NCBI GenBank assembly: GCA_011391085.1
Contig: JAABRD010000002.1
Coordinates: 124,001-188,000, forward strand
Reading direction: 5' to 3'
Origin: Thiotrichaceae bacterium
Lineage (GTDB): Bacteria > Pseudomonadota > Gammaproteobacteria > Beggiatoales > Beggiatoaceae
DNA length: 64,000 nucleotides
Below the pieces are notes generated by a model. That model did no database searches, had not been told where the DNA came from, and saw only the letters and a program-made list of their open reading frames with translations. How positions within the stretch are numbered: the stretch's first letter is position 1; every line of letters starts with the position of its first letter. A program made the translations under genes and the position numbers. Shown here piece by piece: positions 1 through 8,554 of the stretch.

Positions 1-1083
1 CGCACGGTAGCGGAATTGGTTATCTCGGCAGCGTCACCCTTTAATATTGCCGACGAACTGCAAATTCCTTACTTCACGTTTGCGGAGGTCACAGACCTGA
101 TTCACCAACATATTAAGGAGACGGGTCAACCAGTGGCACCAGAAGTTATCAAAGCGATTTATGACAACACCCAGGGACAGCCGGGTTTGGTGTGTGCGTT
201 ATGTCTCCATCTGGTCACGACAGTTGTTCCCGACATGCAACAACCGGTGACGATGGCGGCCTTCTATCAAACTTTGCAATTCTTTCTGACCAAACATTTA
301 AGCAAAAACATCATCAATGTGGTGCAGAAAGCGCGGGAGAAACGGGCGTTTATGTTCAAACTGCTGTTTCAAGCAGAACCTATCCCGTTTTCATTGTATG
401 ACCCGGACATTGCGTGGCTATCAGCCCACGGGGTGGTGGATGAAGTCGAAGGGGCAACCGAGGTAGTCGTGCCATTATACAAAAAGGTCTTGATTACGGC
501 ATTTCGGCCACTGTTCAATGGCGAAGTTCAACATTACTTGACCTCCGCCCATGATACGTTCAGTCAATATTTAACGGCCACGGGTGGTCTGAATCTCAAT
601 GCTTTGTTAGAAGCCTATCGGGCCTACGTGCGGCGACGCGGTTTTCGGGCATTTGATACGGAGAATCTACGCGAGGCGGCTTGGCATTATTCCTTGGATG
701 GGTTCATTTCTTTCTTCATCCATCAACTCGGTGGTCAAACCTTTGTCGAGGTCCCTTCTGGTCGGGGACGAATCGATCTGTTGATTCGTTATGGAGAACA
801 ATTATACCTTGTCGAAACTAAAAAATTCTCCACCCTGACGGCCTTTCAGGCGGGGAAGGGGCAACTCGTTGCCTATCTTCACTCCGAAGGTTTGACCGAG
901 GGGTATTATGTGGTTTTCAGCAACCTGCACACGGAGACAGATGAACTTTATACGGAGGAGGTGATTGAAGGCAAACAAATTTATACTCATATTGTCTTGA
1001 CGCACTTCACGCCACCTAGTCGGTTGCCTGTGCCAGAGACTTTGAAACAAAGGAAAAAAAAGGGCGTCAAGCGTGGGAAGTGA
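1..1083 (+). CDS. AAA-like ATPase/PD-(D/E)XK nuclease protein, C-terminal part
   Basis: The frame is open from base 1, so the 5' end lies outside the window; the first possible internal start is a TTG at 16. The first ~110 visible residues look like the lid and winged-helix part that follows the P-loop domain in AAA-like ATPases (a GQPGLV segment typical of such lids). The C-terminal ~150 residues resemble a PD-(D/E)XK nuclease: counted from the TTG, D254 lies in GRIDLLI and E267/K269 in YLVETKK, after a beta-strand-turn. Known family pattern: ATPase plus restriction-like nuclease proteins of unknown biological role, common in sulfur bacteria and cyanobacteria. The Walker A region is not visible, so ATPase assignment is inference. 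An inverted repeat at 1086-1183 follows immediately and could act as terminator. Confidence 0.65.
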   Translation, partial: RTVAELVISAASPFNIADELQIPYFTFAEVTDLIHQHIKETGQPVAPEVIKAIYDNTQGQPGLVCALCLHLVTTVVPDMQQPVTMAAFYQTLQFFLTKHLSKNIINVVQKAREKRAFMFKLLFQAEPIPFSLYDPDIAWLSAHGVVDEVEGATEVVVPLYKKVLITAFRPLFNGEVQHYLTSAHDTFSQYLTATGGLNLNALLEAYRAYVRRRGFRAFDTENLREAAWHYSLDGFISFFIHQLGGQTFVEVPSGRGRIDLLIRYGEQLYLVETKKFSTLTAFQAGKGQLVAYLHSEGLTEGYYVVFSNLHTETDELYTEEVIEGKQIYTHIVLTHFTPPSRLPVPETLKQRKKKGVKRGK

Positions 1084-1085
1084 AG

Positions 1086-1183
1086 GGTGAAAACTATGAT
1101 TTTTGTGATTAGAATGATGACCATGATTTATGAGTTTTTTCCTCATGGCTATCATCAAAATCACCAAAATCATAGTTCACCAT
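1086..1183. repeat. imperfect inverted repeat after the nuclease gene
   Basis: The arm at about 1086-1126 (GTGAAAACTATGATTTTTGT onward) pairs imperfectly with 1145-1183 (ending AAAATCATAGTTCAC). It starts 3 bp after the stop codon and may form a terminator-like hairpin. Confidence 0.6.
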
Positions 1184-1210
1184 GAGTCCAAAGCGTAGCT
1201 TTGTCAGTAT

Positions 1211-1388
1211 AGTAGTAATGCAATGTAGGTGAACTGTGATGTATATGATGTATTATGATGTATATGATTCAACAGATGAGAAAAAGGACGTGTCTTCATC
1301 CTCCTCTATAGTTTCTCATTCCCTCATACACATCACACATATCACACACATCACAGTTCCACACCATCACCCACATTGCCTCACTACC
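1211..1388. mobile_element. diverged MITE-like element, promoter side of the secreted Ig-like protein
   Basis: The ends are inverted: left GTAGTAATGCAATGTAGGT and right, read in reverse complement, GGTAGTGAGGCAATGTGGGT. They match the ends of the elements at 23816, 41338 and 45051. The interior is different, rich in ATGATGTAT/ACACATCA, with a second inverted pair AACTGTGATG/CATCACAGTT. No clear target duplication is seen. A remnant of the GAGTCCAAAGCGTAGC repeat lies just upstream at 1184-1205. Together with 1086-1183 these elements fill the gap before the next gene. Confidence 0.55.
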
Positions 1389-1426
1389 TTATTTTCTATT
1401 ATCAACACTTTAAGAGGTCATTTACT

Positions 1427-3976
1427 ATGTACAAGAAACGCAGAAGGTCGAGTTGGCCTAGCCAGTTATTGGCTACGGGCTTGTTGCTGGGGGGGAGTTG
1501 TTGGATAACTACACCGGCTTTTGCTGACGATTGTGGGGACCCTGGGTCGCCCATAACTGTCACCGTTTCACCTAATTTCTCGAAATCGTGTGCGATTGAA
1601 ACGGGAAGTGATGAGGATTGGTTCACATTTACGGCGCAAGCTGCTGGTTACTCTTACACAATTAAGGCGGATCAGGTAGGCGCAGATATTGATGTGGCCG
1701 TTGAACTTCGTAGCCCCAATAATACGACAGTTCAATCCTCGCAAAATCGTGGTTTTGAGGGAGAATCAGAGACATTGAATTATACGGCTACCGCCACCGC
1801 TGATTCTGTCTGGATCCGTGTCTTCCACACCGGCTTTTTTGGAAGCAAAACGGCCTATCAACTGAGTATCACGGAAATGGCCCCTCAAGCCAAAGAAATC
1901 AAGGTGATTAGTGGTGACAAGCAAGCAATCAAAGCCGGCCAAACGCCCACAGCAATTACTTTTCAATTGCTTGATACCAACGACAATGGGATGACGGGGC
2001 AAACGGTTCAGTTTACACTCTCGTCTGATTCTCCTCAGGTCACTATTCCAGCAAGTGATCAAACCGGCGAGAATGGTAACGTGGTTCTGAGTTTACCTGT
2101 GTTAACAACAACAGGTACTTATACCATCAAGGCGACGGCAGAGAGTGGCAAGGAAGCAACGGCAACGGTGACAGTCACTCCTGGCGATTTGGCCAGCCTC
2201 ACTCTGACACCAAACACTGATTGTCAAAGTCCACATTCTGCTGACAATCCGTGTACTCTCAAGGTGGAGGGGAAAGATGGTGGTGGCAATACGGTGTCAG
2301 TAGCCAGTATTGAACTTCAGTTGACGTTATCTGGTGTCTCTCCTGAAACCAGAACAATTACCGTCACCAATGAAGGCAACACCGGCGATTTAAAGTTGAA
2401 GGTGGGGAGTTATACGATTAAGGCAACTTCACCTGTACAATCCGTAAAGGATGTGACAGTAGAAGTGGTAGCCGGTGCGCCCACCACTTTGGAAAAAGTG
2501 TCTAGCACTTGTCAAGACTCACAAGCTGCAAATCAACCTTGTGACCTCGTTTTCAAACTGGTTGACCAGAATCAGAACGTGGTGGGTGGGAAGACAGTGA
2601 ATTTTGCCTTAACCCCAAACAATGATGGCACCACCTTGACAAACTCCGTTGAATCGGATTCTACCGCTGAAAAGTTAGGAGAAGTGAAGGTCACTTTGAC
2701 TCCTGCGACGACTCTGACGGCACCGGTTCAATATACGGTTTCGGCAATTTCGGAAAATGCGACGTTAACCATTAATCCGGCGGTTACAGTAACTGTCGTT
2801 GCTGAGAATGAACCTCCGCCTCCTGTACCACAGCCGACCTATTTCTTAACCGTGGCTAGTGGTGGCAACCAAAGCGTCACCGTAGAGGATCAACCCTCTC
2901 AACCGGTTCTTTTCCAATTGACCATGACGACGGATGACCAGGGCGAACCGGTAACAGTTACCACACCGATGGAAGTCACATTGACCTTGACCAATCCGCT
3001 TGACTCTGATGACAAAGTGTCATTGAGTAGTTATGATGAGAATGGCACCAAGGTTGCTGGTAACGGAGAAGTGACAGGAAAAACCGATGGCAATGGACAA
3101 GTCAAACTGGAGGTTTCCTTCAGCAAGAAGGAGATACGGACAGGAGTAACCACCTATTTGCTGTCTGCTAAACTAAAGGAGAATCCTAACGTGGCGGACT
3201 ATACCAATGTGTTCCTGTTGGAAAAACCGTTGGATAAATTGTTGGAAACTTGGCCTACGTTAAAGGAACTAGATGATCATGGCCTGGAAAAAACGGGAGG
3301 CAATACGAAGGATGGCAAAGGGGTTGCCTTTGGTGCTGACGGAACGGAAGATATCAATGTTCACTCCCTTTTCCACGGTGGCCTGTCACTCAACCAAGAA
3401 AATAAGTTCCTGCAAACACCACAAAAACCAGAAGACAAGGTGAAACTCTCCAAGGACAAAGACGGTAATCCCCACAAGGACGACAGTGATCACGTCATTG
3501 TGCAAGGAGTGATTCAAGTGGACCGGGCACATATCGGTCAAACCGCCGAGATTGTAGTCTTTGGTGAGAACGATTCGCCTACAGCGTTGGATGCCGCGGA
3601 CGGTTGTTACATGCTGGGTAGTTCTGCCATGATTGATCTTCAAACCTTGGGTGGTCGAGAAGTATGCCAACGGTTTCGTGACAAGAAGATGACCGGCGAC
3701 GACATGGCAAAACTGATCCCGTTTAAACGGGGTGTGACCTTGACAGACAAGGTCGTGGTAGAAATGTACACGGGGACTTTCTACTATGGTGCGGATTCGT
3801 TGCGGATTTACTTTGGGTATCGGTTGGCGGATGGGACCTTGGTATATAATGGGAGTAATCCTATTTATATCACTATTGAAGAAACGTCACCAGCAACCCC
3901 AGCAACCAAGGAGGTTCCAGAGGCAGGTGGGCAGAGTGGTGGTGAAACCACGGAAAAGCCTTCTGCCACACCATGA
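1427..3976 (+). CDS. secreted multi-domain protein with PPC-like and invasin-type Ig-like domains
   Basis: The start at 1427 is chosen because AGAGGT lies upstream and a signal peptide follows directly (KKRRR, hydrophobic core, TPAFA before D34); an ATG at 1376 in frame would bury this. The 849-residue product has a pre-peptidase C-terminal-like beta domain (~40-150, motif DEDWFTFTA). Three or four Ig-like domains of the Big_1/invasin kind follow (~153-600, with TGENGNV and TDGNGQVKLEV motifs). The C-terminal beta module (~688-818) ends in GYRLADGTLVYNG, before a Pro/Thr/Glu-rich tail. The same C-terminal module occurs in the giant protein at 52844-59242. The protein is probably exported and cell-surface associated; the function is unknown. 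A hairpin (3993-4018) follows. It may be co-expressed with the lipoprotein at 4091. Confidence 0.8.
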   Translation: MYKKRRRSSWPSQLLATGLLLGGSCWITTPAFADDCGDPGSPITVTVSPNFSKSCAIETGSDEDWFTFTAQAAGYSYTIKADQVGADIDVAVELRSPNNTTVQSSQNRGFEGESETLNYTATATADSVWIRVFHTGFFGSKTAYQLSITEMAPQAKEIKVISGDKQAIKAGQTPTAITFQLLDTNDNGMTGQTVQFTLSSDSPQVTIPASDQTGENGNVVLSLPVLTTTGTYTIKATAESGKEATATVTVTPGDLASLTLTPNTDCQSPHSADNPCTLKVEGKDGGGNTVSVASIELQLTLSGVSPETRTITVTNEGNTGDLKLKVGSYTIKATSPVQSVKDVTVEVVAGAPTTLEKVSSTCQDSQAANQPCDLVFKLVDQNQNVVGGKTVNFALTPNNDGTTLTNSVESDSTAEKLGEVKVTLTPATTLTAPVQYTVSAISENATLTINPAVTVTVVAENEPPPPVPQPTYFLTVASGGNQSVTVEDQPSQPVLFQLTMTTDDQGEPVTVTTPMEVTLTLTNPLDSDDKVSLSSYDENGTKVAGNGEVTGKTDGNGQVKLEVSFSKKEIRTGVTTYLLSAKLKENPNVADYTNVFLLEKPLDKLLETWPTLKELDDHGLEKTGGNTKDGKGVAFGADGTEDINVHSLFHGGLSLNQENKFLQTPQKPEDKVKLSKDKDGNPHKDDSDHVIVQGVIQVDRAHIGQTAEIVVFGENDSPTALDAADGCYMLGSSAMIDLQTLGGREVCQRFRDKKMTGDDMAKLIPFKRGVTLTDKVVVEMYTGTFYYGADSLRIYFGYRLADGTLVYNGSNPIYITIEETSPATPATKEVPEAGGQSGGETTEKPSATP

Positions 3977-3992
3977 TCCAAAATGCCATTTT

Positions 3993-4018
3993 CGTTCCCA
4001 CGCTGGCGCGTGGGAACG
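3993..4018. terminator. short palindromic repeat, terminator-like
   Basis: CGTTCCCACGC-TGGC-GCGTGGGAACG is a perfect 11-bp stem with a 4-bp loop starting 16 bp after the stop codon at 3976. The same sequence family occurs at 12378, 16753 and 33945, so it is a dispersed repeat. There is no T-tract, so factor-independent termination is uncertain. Confidence 0.6.
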
Positions 4019-4090
4019 AGAACCAATCATGACACTTCTATCACACATATTTTAGCATTATCCATCAACTCAAATCACAGGTGAACCTGT

Positions 4091-4681
4091 ATGAAAAAAC
4101 TTTTATTGACTCTAACCGTGATAAGTTCTTTAAGTGCTTGTCTGAGTAACCAACCTATACAACCCACTCAGTCTCCACCAACCTCTTCTTCCACAACCTC
4201 TGGTGGTGGGACCAGTAGTGGTAGTCCTCCATCCGGTGCGGCCATCACATTGAATGACGGTGCGTTTGACGTTAAATTGTCAACCGGCATGAATCAGGGT
4301 CAAGAACCAATAGCGGTCTCCTTAGGAAAGGACATTGAACCAGAAAAAGGCGAAATGCCCAGCCAGATGCAAGCCTGGTTGGGGGCTATAGAAGCAACGG
4401 GGGGAGAAGTCAAAAGAGAACCCTTTACGGAAGAGGAGATGTTTTTGGGTGCGGTTGCTGCTGCCATTCTGGCACCATTGGCCCAGTATCTGGTAGAACA
4501 AATGATTGCTAAGTATCAGCAATCTCAAGCGCAATCACAATATCAGCCTGCCCAAAATTACCACGCACGGGTTTGTTATGACAAAAAAAGCTACTTGGTT
4601 TCCAAAGTGGTGTTTGTGCGTAGGGATTCTTCCACTGGCCAACAGAAAAAAGCGGTTTGTGGGGTGAAACAATTGCGATAA
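4091..4681 (+). CDS. small lipoprotein of unknown function
   Basis: This is a 196-residue protein with a lipoprotein signal peptide: MKKLLL, hydrophobic stretch, lipobox LSAC with Cys17. A low-complexity Gln/Pro/Thr/Ser/Gly linker (~20-55) follows, as is common for lipoproteins that span away from the membrane. A more ordered region comes next, with a possible amphipathic/hydrophobic segment at ~120-138 (AAAILAPLAQYLVEQM) and a C-terminal basic end with two cysteines. AGGTG lies upstream of the ATG. I do not recognise a family. It sits between the Ig-like protein and the Sel1 protein, all on the plus strand, which suggests but does not prove a shared role at the cell envelope. Confidence 0.7.
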   Translation: MKKLLLTLTVISSLSACLSNQPIQPTQSPPTSSSTTSGGGTSSGSPPSGAAITLNDGAFDVKLSTGMNQGQEPIAVSLGKDIEPEKGEMPSQMQAWLGAIEATGGEVKREPFTEEEMFLGAVAAAILAPLAQYLVEQMIAKYQQSQAQSQYQPAQNYHARVCYDKKSYLVSKVVFVRRDSSTGQQKKAVCGVKQLR

Positions 4682-4685
4682 TAAA

Positions 4686-4787
4686 CGTAGATTGGGCCGT
4701 GTTTCGTTGCCTCCAACAGGAATCAAACCATCGCATACAGATGATTTGAGATGGTGTTGGTAGCCACGAAACTCTGTTCAATCTACA
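4686..4787. repeat. imperfect ~32-bp inverted repeat
   Basis: The arm 4686-4717 (CGTAGATTGGGCCGTGTTTC onward) pairs with 4756-4787 (ending GTTCAATCTACA), with about 38 bp between them that itself holds ACCATC/GATGGT. It lies between the lipoprotein and the Sel1 gene and is not obviously related to the other repeats of the window. Confidence 0.6.
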
Positions 4788-4813
4788 TGCGAGACAACCA
4801 AAAGGAAACTACG

Positions 4814-5611
4814 ATGCGTTTAATTCAAACCGTTTATCTGACAAATGGCAGTTTACTATTATTCTTACCTCTCCTGGCATTGACTGCCCCTGCCACCCAA
4901 TCGCCCGTTTCTCCTCAAGAAACGTTCCAACGCGCCCAGGCGTTTTATCACCAAAATGATTTCGCTCAAGCAGTTCCTCTATTGACCCAGGCGGCCCAAC
5001 AAGGTTTGCCCAATGCCCAGGGGTTATTGGGTTCCATGTATTTGATAGGCAAAGGGGTAGCCAAAGATTTTCCTAAAGCCTTGACGTTGTTGAAACAAGC
5101 CGCTACTCAAGGTCATGCGGAGGCGCAAAGTTTGATAGGGGCAATTTACCTGGTTGGTAAGGAGGTGCCACAAGATGTCAAACAAGCAGTGCAATGGTTA
5201 CAAAAAGCAGCAGGGCAGGGGTTGGCTGACGCCCAATATCTGTTAGGGGCATTGTATGTTGAGGGTAACGGAGTGCCTCGAAATTTGGAATATGCTTTAG
5301 AGTTATTATCGAAAGCAGGGGACCAGGGACACCAACCAGCGAAAGTGTTACAGGAAAAAGTCATTGTGCAACTGTTTCCCCCGGCCCAGGAGGCGTCTGT
5401 GGGAAAACCCCGCTTGACGGTAAAGGTGACTCCTCCGGATAGTCAGGTGAAAATTTTAAATATTTCACCCAAATATGTGCCGGGGATGGAATTGGCACCA
5501 GGTAAGTATCAAGTATTGGTGAGTCGGGCGGGATATAAGTCGAAACGGGTGTGGGTGGAGGTGAAAGAAGGAAGTGAGGAAGTGGTAGAGGAGGTGATGT
5601 TGACGAAGTGA
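4814..5611 (+). CDS. secreted Sel1-repeat protein with C-terminal PEGA-like domain
   Basis: The ATG at 4814 has AAAGGA 8 bp upstream and opens a signal sequence (MRLIQTVYL, hydrophobic core LLLFLPLLALTAPA); an upstream in-frame ATG at 4751 lies inside an inverted repeat. The 265-residue product carries at least three to four Sel1/TPR-like repeats (~30-175) with the usual A.(S/Y)LLG..Y..G.GV..D..KA...L..AA.QG pattern. A PEGA-like beta domain (~190-265) follows with P.D..V.I and LAPGKYQVLVSRAGY. Sel1 repeats mediate protein-protein contacts; PEGA domains are typical of surface or periplasmic proteins. The specific partner is unknown. Confidence 0.8.
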   Translation: MRLIQTVYLTNGSLLLFLPLLALTAPATQSPVSPQETFQRAQAFYHQNDFAQAVPLLTQAAQQGLPNAQGLLGSMYLIGKGVAKDFPKALTLLKQAATQGHAEAQSLIGAIYLVGKEVPQDVKQAVQWLQKAAGQGLADAQYLLGALYVEGNGVPRNLEYALELLSKAGDQGHQPAKVLQEKVIVQLFPPAQEASVGKPRLTVKVTPPDSQVKILNISPKYVPGMELAPGKYQVLVSRAGYKSKRVWVEVKEGSEEVVEEVMLTK

Positions 5612-5635
5612 GGTGGCGGAATAATTAGAGATTTC

Positions 5636-5745
5636 CCGGCGGAAGCCTCTAGTCCCGCCCAGTCCGGCTGAAGCCGTAAGTCCCGCAGGACCCGGCGGAA
5701 GCCTCTAGTCCCGCAAGATCCGGCTGAAGCCGTAAGTCCCGCTTT
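5636..5745. repeat. direct repeats of the CCGGCTGAAGCC / AGCCTCTAGTCC family
   Basis: Two tandem units of about 55 bp, each with CCGGCGGAAGCCTCTAGTCC and then CCGGCTGAAGCCGTAAGTCC. They lie between the convergent Sel1 gene and the DUF58 gene. This is the most frequent repeat family of the window. Confidence 0.75.
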
Positions 5746-5787
5746 GATTTATTTCATTATCCATTCTCCGCTATCCATTCTCCACTT

Positions 5788-7092
5788 TCACAACACCCCA
5801 CTTCGTTTGATTTCCAAATAGCGGTTCACTATTTTCACGGGCAGTTGTTCAGGTGTGGCATCTAAATAGAGAATACCATGACTTTTCATCACTTCGCCAA
5901 TTTGTTGACGATAATTTAAATAATCTAGGGTTGCGGCATGACGCAGTGCCTCCTCAAACGTGTTGACTGGTTGTCCGAGAACGTCATTGAGGATACCTTC
6001 TTGCAAGCTGGCCAACAAGACGAGATGTTTTTTGCGCAACAATTGCATGGCTGCCAGCAATTCGTCACTGTCTTCATCTCGCAAGTTGGACACCAAAATC
6101 ACAAAGGACCGTTTTTTGAGTTTCTTCATCAATTCTTGGGCAACCAACAAATAATCGCTGGTTCGAGTACTCGGTTGTAAATCATAGATGGTGTTTAATA
6201 TCATATTCATCGTTTGCATCCCTTTCCGGGGTGCTAACCAACGTGGTTCGCCACTGAAGGTTAATAATCCTAGCGCATCGCCTTGACGTAATGCCACGTA
6301 GCACAGAAGCAAGATGGCATTGAGGGTATGATCAAAATGGGAGAGGGGGCCATCTTGGGCTAACATACGTCTTCCGCAGTCAATTAAGAAGACAATTTGT
6401 TGGTCTCGTTCATCTTGATATTCTTTGGAAATCAATTTTTTATAGCGAGACGTGGCATTCCAATCAATTTGTCGCAACGCATCACCGGCATGATATTCGC
6501 GAAGTTGATGAAATTCCAATCCTTCCCCACGCCGTTGAAGTTTGCGAATCCCTAACTGTCCCAGCCGGTTTTCAGTGGCTAACAAAGCGTATTTTGTGGT
6601 AGTCGCAAAATTCGGATAAACGCGCACATGAGTGGTGATGGGGAGATAGCGGTACTGTTTCCAAAATTGCCAAGGAGAACGTATTAATAAGTGAACTCCG
6701 GCGAAATGCGCCACCCCGCGTTGTTGTGGACACAGACGATAATGCGTTTCTATCCTGGCGCCGGCAGGTAATGTAAAAATTTGCGGAAGACCTTGGATGT
6801 CACTATGAATGGGATAGTCGTCAAAGATTTCTATCACACGCGGAGTTTGGGTAGAATGGTAGATTTGTAATATCACGTCACTCCACACGCCTAAGGGTAA
6901 AGAATTTTGCAGATGACGTTCTACCGAGAGGGGTGGAATGCGCCAAACTTGCCAGGCGTCCAGAAAGGCAAGGAGGAGGAGAGTGACGCCTAACAGTTGC
7001 CAGGCAATCAGCAGGGGTGGATACATAGCGGCACCGATAGCCAGAATTAGCCAGAGTAGGAGTGCTAAAAAAGTGAAGGAAGTGGGACGCAT
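5788..7092 (-). CDS. DUF58-domain membrane protein
   Basis: The 434-residue product has two N-terminal hydrophobic segments (~8-45) and a central beta-rich region. It then carries the DUF58 signature: RRGEGLEFHQLREY, HAGDALRQIDWNATSR, followed by a VWA-like fold beginning FLIDCGRRM. DUF58 proteins are usually encoded next to MoxR AAA ATPases and VWA proteins and are thought to act in metalloprotein maturation or envelope stress. No moxR gene is visible here, so this copy is orphaned from its usual partner in this window. The start ATG at 7092 has no clear ribosome-binding site. Confidence 0.85.
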   Translation of the reverse strand: MRPTSFTFLALLLWLILAIGAAMYPPLLIAWQLLGVTLLLLAFLDAWQVWRIPPLSVERHLQNSLPLGVWSDVILQIYHSTQTPRVIEIFDDYPIHSDIQGLPQIFTLPAGARIETHYRLCPQQRGVAHFAGVHLLIRSPWQFWKQYRYLPITTHVRVYPNFATTTKYALLATENRLGQLGIRKLQRRGEGLEFHQLREYHAGDALRQIDWNATSRYKKLISKEYQDERDQQIVFLIDCGRRMLAQDGPLSHFDHTLNAILLLCYVALRQGDALGLLTFSGEPRWLAPRKGMQTMNMILNTIYDLQPSTRTSDYLLVAQELMKKLKKRSFVILVSNLRDEDSDELLAAMQLLRKKHLVLLASLQEGILNDVLGQPVNTFEEALRHAATLDYLNYRQQIGEVMKSHGILYLDATPEQLPVKIVNRYLEIKRSGVL

Positions 7093-7112
7093 GAAGTTAA
7101 TGGAAAATAGTC

Positions 7113-7196
7113 TGTAGAGTGGATTAAGCGTAGCGTATCCACCGCCTTTGATTAGATATTTTGTTGGTGGATACGCTACGCTTAATCCACCCTACA
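7113..7196. repeat. inverted repeat, GGTGGATACGCTACGCTTAA family
   Basis: TGTAGAGTGGATTAAGCGTA onward pairs with the far arm ending TTAATCCACCCTACA; the stem is about 30 bp with a ~20-bp loop. Related copies lie at 9163-9244 and 43540-43677. It sits just upstream of the DUF58 gene start and downstream of the glycerate kinase gene. Confidence 0.8.
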
Positions 7197-7231
7197 AATT
7201 ACAATAGGCGATTTTCGAAAGACTGTCAACT

Positions 7232-8458
7232 CTATTTCATCACTACCCCAATTAAAATGTCCATCACATTGGTCCCCGTAGGTTTCGTATAAAGCAAATC
7301 ACCACTGGCCGCTAAAAAACGTCCCGCATCAGCTTTTTCCAAACATTCATGGGCATTCAGTCCTTGTTGTTGTCCTCGTTCAATCGTCTTCCCATCTATG
7401 ATTGCACCCGCCGCCGTGCCAGGACCATCATTGCCATCTGTACCAGCCGCTAATAAACAGATGTCTTCTCGTTCTGCCAATTCACAAGCGGCTGTCAATG
7501 CTAAACTTTGACAGCGTCCACCTTGGCCTGGGGAGTCAGGTAAAATGACGGTTGTCTCACTTGACCACAGATAAATACCTGGCTTGGCCGTGCGTAACTG
7601 TTGTGCTATGCTACGTCCCGCTAACAGGGCATCACCCACTATTAAGTCATCATGGTTGTACACGGAATAATCCGATTGTTTAGTCGCCTCATGGCCAGCA
7701 GCTTGACGGGCTAGAGTGGGATTGGCAATGAGATGTGGTATGATTTGAGTAAAACATTCTGATGTTGCCAACGGTAATGCTTTGTCCGTTAATATTTGTA
7801 ACCAGTTAGGGAGGTTGTCAGGCAAAGTTATTTGGTTATGGGGAATGAGTAACCCTGACCCAATGGCTTGCAAATCGTCTCCTGGGACATCCGAGATGAG
7901 TAAGTTCAAAACGTTATGACCACGTAGAAAATTGGCTAAACGTCCACCCTTGATAGCGGAGAGACTTTTACGAATTTGATTCATGGCGTGAATATCTAAA
8001 CCTGTCGCCAGTAGCCATTGGTTAACTCGTTGTAAATCAGTCAAGGTGAGACCTGGGGCTAACACTTCGACAAGGGCCGAGGCTCCCCCTGAGAGGAGGA
8101 AGAGAATAGGGTATGGTTTAGGGAGTTTGGTAATACACTCTAACAACGTTTGACCTGCTTGTAGGCTAGAAATATCAGGCACGGGATGGGCCGCTTCTAG
8201 GCAAGTGATGGTACGGTTAGAGAAGAGTTCTTGGTCTAAATGGCCAGTTTTAGTAATTAACAGTGCCTGGGTGATTTGAGAGTTTAACACTTCAAAAGCA
8301 CCTGCCGTCATTTGGGACGCCGCTTTACCGATAGAGATTAAGGCTAGAGGAGTCTGAAGAAGATGAGTACGCAAATAATTGGCAACTTGAGTGCGTCCAT
8401 GAACGGCTTGCAGGGCGGCGTGATAAAGGGAGAGGAGGAGGTTACGAGGGGAATTCAT
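7232..8458 (-). CDS. glycerate 2-kinase (type 2, MOFRL family)
   Basis: The 408-residue product matches the glycerate 2-kinase/hydroxypyruvate reductase-like (GckA/TtuD) family. These enzymes phosphorylate D-glycerate to 2-phosphoglycerate with ATP, feeding glyoxylate/serine or tartrate carbon into glycolysis. Visible signatures are LLSGGASALVEVLAPGLTL, the RKSLSAIKGGRLA segment, SDVPGDDLQAIGSG, and the C-terminal MOFRL part with LAAGTDGNDGPGTAAGA. The ATG at 8458 (MNSPRNLLL) aligns with the usual N-terminus; an in-frame ATG at 8533 would add 25 residues running back into a repeat element. No glyoxylate carboligase or tartronate reductase gene lies nearby. Confidence 0.88.
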   Translation of the reverse strand: MNSPRNLLLSLYHAALQAVHGRTQVANYLRTHLLQTPLALISIGKAASQMTAGAFEVLNSQITQALLITKTGHLDQELFSNRTITCLEAAHPVPDISSLQAGQTLLECITKLPKPYPILFLLSGGASALVEVLAPGLTLTDLQRVNQWLLATGLDIHAMNQIRKSLSAIKGGRLANFLRGHNVLNLLISDVPGDDLQAIGSGLLIPHNQITLPDNLPNWLQILTDKALPLATSECFTQIIPHLIANPTLARQAAGHEATKQSDYSVYNHDDLIVGDALLAGRSIAQQLRTAKPGIYLWSSETTVILPDSPGQGGRCQSLALTAACELAEREDICLLAAGTDGNDGPGTAAGAIIDGKTIERGQQQGLNAHECLEKADAGRFLAASGDLLYTKPTGTNVMDILIGVVMK

Positions 8459-8486
8459 AAATTTAAGTGGTGTTGTATTGGGTAGT

Positions 8487-8548
8487 GATATAGTAATATT
8501 CCTATAAGCCTGTACATCTCTTCTGGAGCGCAATAAGAATTATTGCGC
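8487..8548. repeat. short dispersed element (ATAGTAATATTCC ... GCAATAAGAATTATTGCGC)
   Basis: It contains TATAGTAATATTCCTATAAG, CTGTAC, TCTGGAGCGC and the palindrome GCAATAAGAATTATTGCGC. The same order of blocks appears in inverted orientation at 36187-36256, so this is a dispersed unit and not a chance hairpin. Confidence 0.65.
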
Positions 8549-8554
8549 TTGTCA

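Noticed and set aside
1427-3976. secreted peptidase
   Set aside because: The PPC-like domain is usual in secreted proteases, but no catalytic protease domain is present in the 849 residues.
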